8,505 bases of DNA, from the NCBI GenBank assembly GCA_017446645.1, contig JAFSQO010000221.1:1-8505 (forward strand), given 5' to 3'. Under the pieces are notes generated by a model. The model ran no database searches, was not told the DNA's origin, and saw nothing but the letters and a program-made list of their open reading frames with translations. The DNA comes from Synergistaceae bacterium. GTDB taxonomy: Bacteria; Synergistota; Synergistia; Synergistales; Aminobacteriaceae. This document shows, one piece after another, positions 1 to 5,904 of the stretch. Every line of letters starts with the position of its first letter. Position 1 is the stretch's first letter. A program made the position numbers and the translations under genes.

Positions 1-866
1 AAATCTCCAGGCAGTTCTTCAGGATACCAGCGCATTATCACGTTGTTGTTCTGGATATTATAGAAAGTTACGTTGCGTTCTACAGGGTCAGCAAAGGCAC
101 ATTCATTCACAGAGATTAACTCAGCGTCATTGATTACGAGTGTCTGAGTAGAGACGAGAAGCTCCGGCGTGATATTTGCCTCGTTGATATTCGCAAAGGT
201 GTAGATGTCCCCGTTTGCCGTAAATACTATAAAAGTACCGTCACCCCTGGGGAATGCGACAACAGGCTGAGGGATATTAACCTCGATAAAGTTATTCAGG
301 CCCGCAAAAGCATCTAGTGCCCCTGCATAAGCTCCCTGATGAATGTAAATTTTATCCCCGAAAGTGTCAGGAATGCATACGGTCGTACCGAGTGCCCTTA
401 TCTTGCCCATGCCCTTAATGCTGAACGGACGTGTCCAGCCTGTGTTCCATTCGGTCTGTACGGTAGATTGCGCTGCCTTCCAGCTTACAGGAACGGGAGC
501 AGTACCCAGTACTGTGTGTAAAATGCCGTCAAGTTCCTCAAAACTTTTCTGGATTCTGGGAGCTGACTCATCAAGCGGCCTGACTTCCAGATAATTCCGA
601 AGTGCTGACATTGCCCCTTCAGTGTCTCCCAAACGATTTAGATTTAACGCACTGAGCAGGTAATAGTCTACCATGTAAGTGTTTTCTGTTATAGAGTGGT
701 CAAGATATACCTGAGCTTCTCTGTAATCACGCCTCATGAAATGGACGTAGGCGTTGTTGAAATATCTCTCTGCTTCGTCAAGGTCTGCACGCGGGATCTC
801 TGCAGAGTGTGAGACTGCAGCAAGGCATGTAAATATTGTTATCGTGATTAATAATATTTTTCGCAT
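1..866 (-). CDS. Exported TPR-repeat protein, C-terminus beyond left edge
   Basis: An uninterrupted frame reads from an ATG at 866-864 off the left edge, giving 288 residues with no stop. The start is backed by an AGGAG at 883-879, 12 bases upstream. Residues 1-22 form a signal peptide (basic MRK, hydrophobic core, SHSA then E), so the protein is probably exported and cleaved by signal peptidase I. The cysteine at 14 lacks a good lipobox. Two TPR-like helical pairs lie at about 32-63 (AERYFNNAYVHFMRRDYREA) and 66-97 (DYYLLSALNLNRLGDTEGAM). After a linker, residues about 145-288 are beta-rich with short strands (DKIYIHQGAY, GDGTFIVFTANGDIYTF), which could be blades of a beta-propeller of the NHL/WD type. 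The propeller reading is a guess. TPR domains usually mediate protein contacts, so an envelope scaffold role is possible, but no function can be assigned. It is divergent from the gene starting at 959. Confidence 0.85.
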   Translation of the reverse strand, partial: MRKILLITITIFTCLAAVSHSAEIPRADLDEAERYFNNAYVHFMRRDYREAQVYLDHSITENTYMVDYYLLSALNLNRLGDTEGAMSALRNYLEVRPLDESAPRIQKSFEELDGILHTVLGTAPVPVSWKAAQSTVQTEWNTGWTRPFSIKGMGKIRALGTTVCIPDTFGDKIYIHQGAYAGALDAFAGLNNFIEVNIPQPVVAFPRGDGTFIVFTANGDIYTFANINEANITPELLVSTQTLVINDAELISVNECAFADPVERNVTFYNIQNNNVIMRWYPEELPGD

Positions 867-889
867 TAAAAATTTTTTCTCCTGTTGAA

Positions 890-919
890 TTGCAATGTCT
901 TTAATTTTTAGAGTATTAT
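890..919 (+). promoter_or_regulatory. Candidate sigma-70 type promoter for the 174-residue gene
   Basis: TTGCAA at 890-895 (4 of 6 to TTGACA) and TATTAT at 914-919 (5 of 6 to TATAAT) are separated by 18 bp. Transcription would start near 926, leaving a leader of about 33 bases that contains the strong AAAGGAGG at 937-944. A second -10-like hexamer, TATAAA at 926-931, has no matching -35. Confidence 0.45.
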
Positions 920-939
920 AGCCGATATAAAATTCTAAA
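907..939. promoter_or_regulatory. 33-bp imperfect palindrome over divergent -10 boxes
   Basis: Dyad symmetry is centred on base 923. The arms TTTAGA (907-912) and TCTAAA (934-939) match perfectly, as do TTATA (916-920) and TATAA (926-930). In all, 13 of 16 base pairs are symmetric; the exceptions are 913/933, 915/931 and 921/925. It covers the -10 boxes of both directions, where a repressor or shared regulator would bind. It is AT-rich, which raises the chance of accidental symmetry. I cannot assign it to a known regulator. Confidence 0.4.
915..920 (-). promoter_or_regulatory. Candidate -10 box for the TPR gene
   Basis: Read on the minus strand, 920-915 is a perfect TATAAT. A transcript would begin near 908, about 42 bases before the ATG at 866. 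No convincing -35 hexamer lies 16-18 bp upstream, so this is either a weak promoter or one helped by an activator. The box overlaps the plus-strand -10 (914-919) by five bases. Confidence 0.4.
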
Positions 940-958
940 GGAGGTTTAAGTTTTTAAT

Positions 959-1483
959 ATGAACATACAGGAACTACAGAGCAGTAATCAAAGCGAACTT
1001 TACAGGATACGCAAAAATACAGCTCAACAGACGGAGGCAGCCGAAGCCGAAAAGATTTCTCAACAGCTTACCGAACAACAGCCCGCTCAGGTAGACGAAT
1101 ACGATAAAGCTAACCCAGTCGGTGAAGAAGTCAAGGGAATTTACAGCGTATCTCGTGACGAAGAAGGCAACTTGAAAGTGAATTACACACAGCCTGCTGA
1201 ATCTAAATCTAAATCTGAGTCTAAATCTGAGAATGAAAAGGACTCCGAAAAAGTTCAGGCTTCCGGGAACTCTGGCAAATCACAGGGAGCTTCAGGAGTT
1301 CAGCAAACTTCAGAGACAGAAGACAGCAACGAAGAAGAAGTTGAGAAACTCAAGAAACAGAGAGACGCAGTAAAGGCTCAACTGAGAAGTGAACAGGATG
1401 AGGCAGTGAAATCTCAGTTAAGGACACAGCTTCAGAATATCGAGGCTCAGATAGCATTGAAATCAGCGAGCATTAACTCATAA
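959..1483 (+). CDS. Unrecognised 174-residue charged, coiled-coil protein
   Basis: I do not recognise this family. The ATG at 959 follows a near-perfect AAAGGAGG (937-944), with an unusually long gap of 14 bases. There is no signal peptide or membrane segment, so it is probably cytoplasmic. Residues 1-50 are rich in Q, E and A and look helical. Residues about 51-80 (GEEVKGIYSVSRDEEGNLKV) look like the only compact, possibly beta-containing segment. Residues 81-125 are low complexity, dominated by S, K, E and G. Residues about 126-170 (EEEVEKLKKQRDAVKAQLRS, then QLRTQLQNIEAQIA) form a heptad-like coiled coil, superficially like FlxA-type proteins. It contains no cysteine. The layout of a short conserved piece, a flexible linker and a coiled coil suggests an adaptor or structural role, but nothing fixes a function. 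It has its own promoter and converges on yvcK with a 3-bp gap. Confidence 0.75.
   Translation: MNIQELQSSNQSELYRIRKNTAQQTEAAEAEKISQQLTEQQPAQVDEYDKANPVGEEVKGIYSVSRDEEGNLKVNYTQPAESKSKSESKSENEKDSEKVQASGNSGKSQGASGVQQTSETEDSNEEEVEKLKKQRDAVKAQLRSEQDEAVKSQLRTQLQNIEAQIALKSASINS
1202..1231 (+). repeat. In-frame TCTAAA/TCTGAG hexamer repeat
   Basis: Five consecutive six-base units (TCTAAA, TCTAAA, TCTGAG, TCTAAA, TCTGAG) encode the Ser-Lys/Ser-Glu stretch SKSKSESKSE, residues 82-91 of the 174-residue protein. The period is a multiple of three, so unit gain or loss would keep the frame and change linker length. Confidence 0.85.
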
Positions 1484-1486
1484 TAC

Positions 1487-2578
1487 CTATTCGCCGTTAA
1501 TCTTTCTGAAGACCTTAAGGATTATAGAGGCCAGTTTTTGGGAGTCATGCCTGAGAACCCGGCCTTCTTTTTCGCTCTCAAATACTGATGCAGTCGGGGC
1601 TTCAACACACACGCAACCCATGTTCTTAATCTCCTCGCGCTGGTGGTAGTCAAGATATAGCGGACTTGCTCCTTCGAGTTTATACGCTTCTATAATGTCG
1701 TCTGGTATAGGGTCACTGTTTACGATTACGAAATCCGGAACACACCCTAATGCCGCGCTTACCCACTTTAAGTGCTGGACAACGTTCATGCCTTGAGTTT
1801 CTTCTGGCTGTGTCATGAGATTGCAGATGTAAATCTTCGGGACTTCTGAGCTTCTTATTTTCGCCGCAAAGTCAGGGAGCAGCAGATTTGGTATTACACT
1901 GGTGAATAAACTTCCCGGCCCCAATAAAATCACGTCTGAATCATCTACAGCATCAATTACTTCTCTAATAGGTTTAGCGTTCACGGGTTCGAGCCATATT
2001 TCTTTGAGTGAGCTGCCGTGTTCTGATATTTCGAGTTCTCCCTTGACCTTCAGGCCCTCGTGAGTCCTTCCCATTAGGGTAATGCCTTCTGTCGTTACAG
2101 GCAAGACCCTGCCCCGTATTGACAGCAGGTGATTCATTTGTTCGACTGCCTTGCTGAAATCCCCGCACATCTCAGTTACTGCGAGCAATAAGAGATTACC
2201 CAGACTGTGCCCGGACAATTCGCCCCTGTCAAATCTGAAGTCGAGAATTCGCTTTAACTCGTTGTCATTTTCAGCCAGAGCCACGATACAGTTTCTGACA
2301 TCACCGGGCGGAAGCATTCCCCATTCATTGCGAAGTCTTCCGGAGCTGCCTCCCTCGTCCGTTACAGCGACAACAGCCGTGATATTTCGGGTAAATGCCT
2401 TTATTCCGCGTAACAGTGTCGAGAGTCCAGTGCCGCCGCCAATTGCCAGAATATACGGACCATTGGATAAACGCCTGTTTATTGCCCGTTCGATTACGTG
2501 CCCGGAGCCGAGTTTCAGCCTTCCGAACATGAATAATATTAACAGAGTCGTGAGGACCCCCAGAATGAAATAGCTCAT
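1487..2578 (-). CDS. yvcK: YvcK-family gluconeogenesis/cell-shape factor (CofD-like fold)
   Basis: YvcK proteins bind UDP-sugars and are needed for normal morphology and peptidoglycan synthesis on gluconeogenic carbon sources in Bacillus; they are related in fold to CofD (2-phospho-L-lactate transferase). Diagnostic motifs are IGGGTGLSTLLRG (residues 46-58), TDEGGSSGRLR (73-83), PPGDVRN (90-96), SGHSLGNLLL (122-131), GPGSLFTSVIPNLL (220-233) and CNLMTQPEET (252-261). The 363-residue length is ordinary for the family plus an N-terminal addition. Residues 1-18 are strongly hydrophobic and look like a single membrane anchor, which the Bacillus protein lacks. In the glycine-rich motif the usual second aspartate of DDGG is glutamate here (D74, E75). 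The ATG overlaps the rapZ stop as ATGA, supporting this start and translational coupling; AAAGGA lies 11 bases upstream. The whiA gene that often follows yvcK in Firmicutes is not next to it. Confidence 0.95.
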   Translation of the reverse strand: MSYFILGVLTTLLILFMFGRLKLGSGHVIERAINRRLSNGPYILAIGGGTGLSTLLRGIKAFTRNITAVVAVTDEGGSSGRLRNEWGMLPPGDVRNCIVALAENDNELKRILDFRFDRGELSGHSLGNLLLLAVTEMCGDFSKAVEQMNHLLSIRGRVLPVTTEGITLMGRTHEGLKVKGELEISEHGSSLKEIWLEPVNAKPIREVIDAVDDSDVILLGPGSLFTSVIPNLLLPDFAAKIRSSEVPKIYICNLMTQPEETQGMNVVQHLKWVSAALGCVPDFVIVNSDPIPDDIIEAYKLEGASPLYLDYHQREEIKNMGCVCVEAPTASVFESEKEGRVLRHDSQKLASIILKVFRKINGE

Positions 2579-3453
2579 TGGTGGCCGTGTCCTTTATCGC
2601 GGTGAATTACGCAGACACCGTTATATATTTTCGAGTAAATCTCATAGATCCATTCAGCCATTGCGACCGACCTGTGACGGCCTCCTGTGCAGCCGACTGC
2701 AATGTGAAGCTGCCCTCGCACGTTATTCAGAAATTCAGGTATAGCGAAGTCCAGAAAGTTTTTCGTGAGGTCAATGAATTTTCTGGTTTCAGGGAATTGC
2801 AGAAGATATTGCTTAACCGGCTCATCTTCTCCTGTCAGGTTCTTTAGCTCGTCAAGATAATACGGATTAGGCAGGCATCGAACGTCCATAACGAAGCTAG
2901 AGTCTTGAGGCACTCCGTATTTATATCCGAATGAGCTGATTAATATAGAGATACCTCCGTCATACTCGAAAAACTCTTTTAATAATCTCTCCCTGTGTTG
3001 ATGAAGGTCCATCATTGATGTGTCTATCACGATATCAGCCCTATCAAGGACAGGTGCAAGTATCTCGCGCTCCAGCATTATGCCCTCACGAGTGGACAAG
3101 CCGCGATTTAACGGGTGTACTCTTCTCGTTCGTTCGTAGCGTCTGAGTAATTCTTCATCTGAGGCAGTGAGAAATATGACTTTCACGACTCCTCCCCATG
3201 CTGTAGAAATATCATCGATGACTTTGACAAAATTGCTGCTGACATTCCTCACATCGACAGTTGCGACGACTCCGCGGCTGTTTGCAGCTTCTGGTCTCTC
3301 TGATATGAGAGTGAATAATTGCGGCAACAATTCGGGCGGTAAATTATCTATAGTGATGAAACCGAAATCCTCAAGAACTTTCAGGGTCATCGTTTTACCT
3401 GCACCGCTCATGCCTGTGACGATTATAAACTGTTGAATTTCTTTCAGGGTCAA
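2575..3453 (-). CDS. rapZ: RapZ/YvcJ P-loop nucleotide-binding protein
   Basis: RapZ (YvcJ in Bacillus) is a GTP/ATP-binding protein. In E. coli it senses glucosamine-6-phosphate and directs decay of the GlmZ RNA; outside enterobacteria its target is mostly unknown. Visible motifs, in a 292-residue product, are Walker A GMSGAGKT (14-21), [10 protein letters not shown] (36-45), [10 protein letters not shown] (173-182), [10 protein letters not shown] (190-199) and the C-terminal [10 protein letters not shown] (254-263), with HRD at 284-286. I chose TTG at 3453-3451 because GGAGG lies at 3461-3457, although the gap of 3 bases is short. A GTG at 3477 would add eight residues but has no ribosome binding site and lies inside the promoter region. 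A non-standard CTG at 3447 would have a 9-base gap. The family core begins just after, so the fold is unaffected. It overlaps yvcK by 4 bp and is divergent from rpmH. Confidence 0.95.
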   Translation of the reverse strand: MTLKEIQQFIIVTGMSGAGKTMTLKVLEDFGFITIDNLPPELLPQLFTLISERPEAANSRGVVATVDVRNVSSNFVKVIDDISTAWGGVVKVIFLTASDEELLRRYERTRRVHPLNRGLSTREGIMLEREILAPVLDRADIVIDTSMMDLHQHRERLLKEFFEYDGGISILISSFGYKYGVPQDSSFVMDVRCLPNPYYLDELKNLTGEDEPVKQYLLQFPETRKFIDLTKNFLDFAIPEFLNNVRGQLHIAVGCTGGRHRSVAMAEWIYEIYSKIYNGVCVIHRDKGHGHQ

Positions 3454-3470
3454 ACACCTCCGTCCGATAT

Positions 3471-3499
3471 TGTACACCAGAAAAACGCTGTGTTATAAT
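3471..3499 (+). promoter_or_regulatory. Promoter of the rpmH operon, extended -10
   Basis: TATAAT at 3494-3499 is a perfect -10 preceded by TGT (3491-3493), the extended -10 pattern. TGTACA at 3471-3476 (4 of 6 to TTGACA) sits 17 bp upstream. The start would be near 3506, leaving a leader of about 64 bases before rpmH. This is the best-supported promoter in the window and suits a highly expressed ribosomal protein operon. Confidence 0.65.
3492..3497 (-). promoter_or_regulatory. Candidate -10 box for rapZ-yvcK
   Basis: The minus strand reads TATAAC at 3497-3492 (5 of 6), overlapping the rpmH -10 on the other strand. A start near 3485 would give a leader of about 32 bases to the TTG. A rival is TACAAT at 3474-3469 (5 of 6), which would start almost on the ribosome binding site. 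Neither has a good -35, so this is tentative. Confidence 0.3.
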
Positions 3500-3520
3500 T
3501 CACACTGAACTTTTCACAGT

Positions 3521-3541
3521 AAGTAATAAAAGTAATAAAAG
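3521..3541 (+). repeat. 9-bp tandem repeat in the rpmH leader
   Basis: AAGTAATAA occurs at 3521-3529 and again at 3530-3538, followed by a partial AAG (3539-3541). It lies in the untranslated leader between the promoter and the ribosome binding site, is unstructured and A-rich, and contains no rho-independent terminator. Confidence 0.7.
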
Positions 3542-3569
3542 AACAAGAGAGGAGCACTTTCGATTTAAC

Positions 3570-3710
3570 ATGAAGAAGGGAACATTTCAGCCCCACGTAA
3601 TACCCAGAAGGCGCAAGATAGGGTTTTTAGCACGTTCAGCATCACCATCGGGGCGCAAGATTTTACGCAACAGACGACGCAAGGGACGCAAGTTTTTAAC
3701 CCGTGCCTGA
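3570..3710 (+). CDS. rpmH: 50S ribosomal protein bL34
   Basis: This 46-residue, highly basic protein of the large ribosomal subunit is recognised from [20 protein letters not shown] (6-25), then [15 protein letters not shown] (27-41). The length matches the family (about 44-47). The start has AGAGGAG at 3548-3554, with an unusually long gap of 15 bases. No alternative start exists between them, and the family N-terminus fits this ATG. The last three codons overlap the start of rnpA by 8 bp in another frame, so the C-terminal FLTRA is partly shaped by that overlap. It is the first gene of the plus-strand operon. Confidence 0.96.
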   Translation: MKKGTFQPHVIPRRRKIGFLARSASPSGRKILRNRRRKGRKFLTRA

Positions 3711-4047
3711 TTTATCTTTATCTAGGATCACAAAAGGCTGGGAATTCGATTTACTGTTCCGCACCGGCATTAGGACTCAGGGAGAGCTGGTGCGGTTGTT
3801 GTATTTGAGAAATGAGTCATGCTCGATTCAGGTCGGCTTCGTAGTCAGCAAGAGATTGGGCAAGGCTAACGTCCGTAACAGGGGCAGGCGTATCTTACGG
3901 GAGGCATTCAGGCAGGTTCAGACCCAGATAACACCCGGCCTCAAGATAATCCTGTCTCTTAAAGATAACGGACTCAATGCCAAGACTCAGGACATTCACA
4001 GGGAATTAATTAATTTACTAAGGCGCAAAAAATTATTGATCACGTAA
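3703..4047 (+). CDS. rnpA: Ribonuclease P protein component
   Basis: RnpA is the protein subunit that helps the RNase P RNA cleave 5' leaders from precursor tRNAs. The 114-residue length is typical. The signature region lies at 44-70: [16 protein letters not shown] followed by [11 protein letters not shown], which binds the RNA. The N-terminal F-x-x-LF-RTG segment (15-22) fits the usual substrate-leader groove. The start is a GTG at 3703 inside the end of rpmH, overlapping by 8 bp. There is no good ribosome binding site (AAGGGA is 16 bases away), so translation probably depends on ribosomes finishing rpmH. yidD follows after 6 bp. Confidence 0.95.
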   Translation: MPDLSLSRITKGWEFDLLFRTGIRTQGELVRLLYLRNESCSIQVGFVVSKRLGKANVRNRGRRILREAFRQVQTQITPGLKIILSLKDNGLNAKTQDIHRELINLLRRKKLLIT

Positions 4048-4053
4048 CGTAAA

Positions 4054-4272
4054 ATGCTTTCCAGACTCGCAGTAATCTTTATCCGAATGTATCAGCTTAT
4101 AATCTCGCCATATCTTGGCACTAACTGCAGGTTTTACCCGTCCTGCTCAAATTATGCTATTGCAGTTTATCAGGAATGGGGGTTCATGAAAGGGACTTGG
4201 CTGACATTCAGGCGTTTAATCAAGTGCGGGCCGTGGAATGACGGGGGGATTGATTTGCCCCCTAAGAAATAA
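4054..4272 (+). CDS. yidD: YidD membrane protein insertion efficiency factor
   Basis: A 72-residue member of the YidD (DUF37/Haemolytic) family, which sits at the inner face of the membrane near YidC and improves insertion of some proteins. The diagnostic block is YQLIISPYLGTNCRFYPSCS (13-32) with cysteines at 25, 31 and 58. The C-terminal CGPWNDGGIDLPPKK (58-72) is the usual family ending. Residues 1-18 form a hydrophobic or amphipathic helix for membrane contact. It starts 6 bp after rnpA without a clear ribosome binding site, suggesting coupling, and ends 26 bp before yidC. The order rnpA-yidD-yidC is the common one. Confidence 0.95.
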   Translation: MLSRLAVIFIRMYQLIISPYLGTNCRFYPSCSNYAIAVYQEWGFMKGTWLTFRRLIKCGPWNDGGIDLPPKK

Positions 4273-4298
4273 GAAACGAAACGAAAGGAGACATAAAC

Positions 4299-5129
4299 AT
4301 GTGGGAACAGTTAAAAGCGTTGCTGCTTGGACTGCTGCAATTCATACACGATTCAATCACGAACATAGGCATAGGCTCTAATTTTGCATGGGGACTTGCA
4401 ATAATAATATTAACCCTGCTGGTTAGGCTCTTGATGCACCCATTGACCCAGAAGCAAATGACGAGTATGCAGAAGATGCAGAAGCTCCAGCCTCAGTTAA
4501 AAGTCTTACAGGACAAGTATGGCGATGACAAGGATGCCCTGAACCGTGAGACCATGGCACTCTACAAAGAGAATAAAGTTAATCCCGCGAGTGGCTGCTT
4601 GCCGTTATTAATTCAGCTGCCTATATTTATTTTGCTGTACGGTGTACTTTATGATTTGACAAAAACAGAAGCATTCACTGATGTCACGTTTTTGGGCGTT
4701 AATCTGGGCGGCAGTGTATTATCAACGATGGCAGAAGCCCTGAAACTTGTTGACGAAGCAGGTGTCAGAATCCCTGATGAGCAATTAGGCTTTGTAATGG
4801 TGTTCCTGTCATCATTTACGAATTTGCCGCTGTTATTCTCGAACATAGGCATCTGGATATATAACTTTATCTTGTTAGGGTTAATTGCCTGGCTGACCTG
4901 GTACCAGCAGCATTTATCTTCTTCAGGCAATCCGTCAATGGCGATGATGAACTGGTTCATGCCGTTGTTCCTGACGTTTATATGTTTCGGACTTCCCGGC
5001 GGTGTCTTGCTTTACTGGGGAGTGTCGTCCTTAATGGGAATTATTCATCAGGTAAGGATTTCCAGGAAGACTCAAGAAGAAATGAAGCAAAAACCGGTTC
5101 TCTACCAGGAAAAGCCCAAGGCGAAATAA
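4299..5129 (+). CDS. yidC: Membrane protein insertase YidC (Oxa1 family, short form)
   Basis: YidC inserts and folds inner-membrane proteins, alone or with SecYEG. At 276 residues this is the short form without the large periplasmic domain of proteobacterial YidC. Transmembrane segments are visible at about 28-47, 102-119, 163-181, 187-203 and 218-246. R43 in TLLVRLLMHPLT is the conserved positive residue of the hydrophilic groove. Other family marks are NPASGCLPLLIQLPIF (95-110) and GLPGGVLLYW (231-240). The cytoplasmic C-terminal tail from 252 on is basic (RISRKTQ, EKPKAK), as in forms that contact ribosomes. There is no lipobox or cleaved signal, unlike many Bacillus YidC proteins. AAAGGAG (4284-4290) gives an ideal 8-base gap. 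jag follows after 18 bp. Confidence 0.96.
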   Translation: MWEQLKALLLGLLQFIHDSITNIGIGSNFAWGLAIIILTLLVRLLMHPLTQKQMTSMQKMQKLQPQLKVLQDKYGDDKDALNRETMALYKENKVNPASGCLPLLIQLPIFILLYGVLYDLTKTEAFTDVTFLGVNLGGSVLSTMAEALKLVDEAGVRIPDEQLGFVMVFLSSFTNLPLLFSNIGIWIYNFILLGLIAWLTWYQQHLSSSGNPSMAMMNWFMPLFLTFICFGLPGGVLLYWGVSSLMGIIHQVRISRKTQEEMKQKPVLYQEKPKAK

Positions 5130-5133
5130 TTAT

Positions 5134-5144
5134 AGAAGGTGATC
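5134..5144 (+). promoter_or_regulatory. Ribosome binding site that fixes the jag start
   Basis: AGAAGGTGATC matches the long anti-Shine-Dalgarno complement except for one base. Its AGAAGG (5134-5139) is 8 bases before TTG 5148. It overlaps a GTG at 5139-5141, which therefore cannot be the start served by this site. Confidence 0.7.
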
Positions 5145-5147
5145 GAA

Positions 5148-5900
5148 TTGATTCAGCAGAAAACTATGACGCTTGAGGACATGCCCAGCGTTGAGGAGGC
5201 TCTGAACAAGGCTTCGGAACTGTGGCGGGTCCCGGTTGAGGAGCTGCACTCAGAAGTAATCAGTGAGGAAAAAAGCGGCTTTCTGGGTCTGGGAGCAAAG
5301 AAACTCACGGTAAAAATTACAGGCCCCGAAGACCCTGACTTAATCACTAAAGGTGTTGCATTCCTTGACGAGGTGTTAAAGCTCATGAACTTCGAGGCAA
5401 GCACTAAACAGAACGAGAATGACCGCAACATGATTGAAATCGAGGGCAAAGACGCTTCAGATTATGTCGTCGGACGCTACGGTGACGCATTAAAATCTAT
5501 GGAGTATCTTGTGAATCTGGCACTGAGAGACCCCAAGAAGGAGCCAAGACTCAAAGTTGATAGCTGCGGTTATCGTGCAAGACGTTCCAAGAGCCTCGAA
5601 AGACTTGCAGAAGCTACGGCACGCCAGGCAATAAAATTCGGTCGTCCCATAAAGCTCGAACCAATGGAAAGCTGGGAACGCTGGGTCATTCATACAACAC
5701 TGAAAAGCAATCCTGAAGTCAGCACGGAGTCAGTCGGCGAGTCCCCTTCCCGGAAGGTCGTAGTAATGCCTAACTTTGAGGCCAATGCAGAGTCAGAGTT
5801 TACACCAGGCCCCGCGATGATGAGGGTACGAGCTTTGAAGGAACGCAATAATGTCCGCAATAGTCGCAGCCACTCAGGTTCGCGAAAATTCAGACGATAA
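5148..5900 (+). CDS. jag: Jag/KhpB RNA-binding protein (Jag-N, KH, R3H)
   Basis: Jag (KhpB, EloR) is a cytoplasmic RNA-binding protein encoded after yidC in many bacteria; in streptococci it acts in cell elongation together with KhpA. With the TTG start the product is 250 residues. The Jag-N domain covers about 8-58 with the hallmark SGFLGLGAK (43-51). A KH type II domain covers about 78-155 with the GxxG loop GRYG (109-112) in YVVGRYGDALKSMEYLV. The R3H domain at about 160-209 carries R178 and H182 in ESWERWVIH and ends GESPSRKVVVMPN. Residues 210-250 are a basic, probably disordered tail. TTG 5148 is preferred over GTG 5139, which lies inside the ribosome binding site, and over ATG 5166, which is too far from it. 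It is probably the last gene of the rpmH operon. Confidence 0.93.
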   Translation: MIQQKTMTLEDMPSVEEALNKASELWRVPVEELHSEVISEEKSGFLGLGAKKLTVKITGPEDPDLITKGVAFLDEVLKLMNFEASTKQNENDRNMIEIEGKDASDYVVGRYGDALKSMEYLVNLALRDPKKEPRLKVDSCGYRARRSKSLERLAEATARQAIKFGRPIKLEPMESWERWVIHTTLKSNPEVSTESVGESPSRKVVVMPNFEANAESEFTPGPAMMRVRALKERNNVRNSRSHSGSRKFRR

Positions 5901-5904
5901 GGAC

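Noticed and set aside
339..594. Two plus-strand open frames near the left end
   Set aside because: They lie antisense to the exported TPR gene, whose signal peptide, TPR repeats and Shine-Dalgarno make the minus strand the coding one.
2151..2573. 140-residue plus-strand open frame opposite yvcK
   Set aside because: It is the antisense shadow of a strongly conserved gene and shows no ribosome binding site or recognisable protein features.
3478..3569. DnaA boxes or a replication origin next to rpmH
   Set aside because: No TTATCCACA-like 9-mer cluster is present on either strand; TTTTCACAG at 3512-3520 is too far from consensus.
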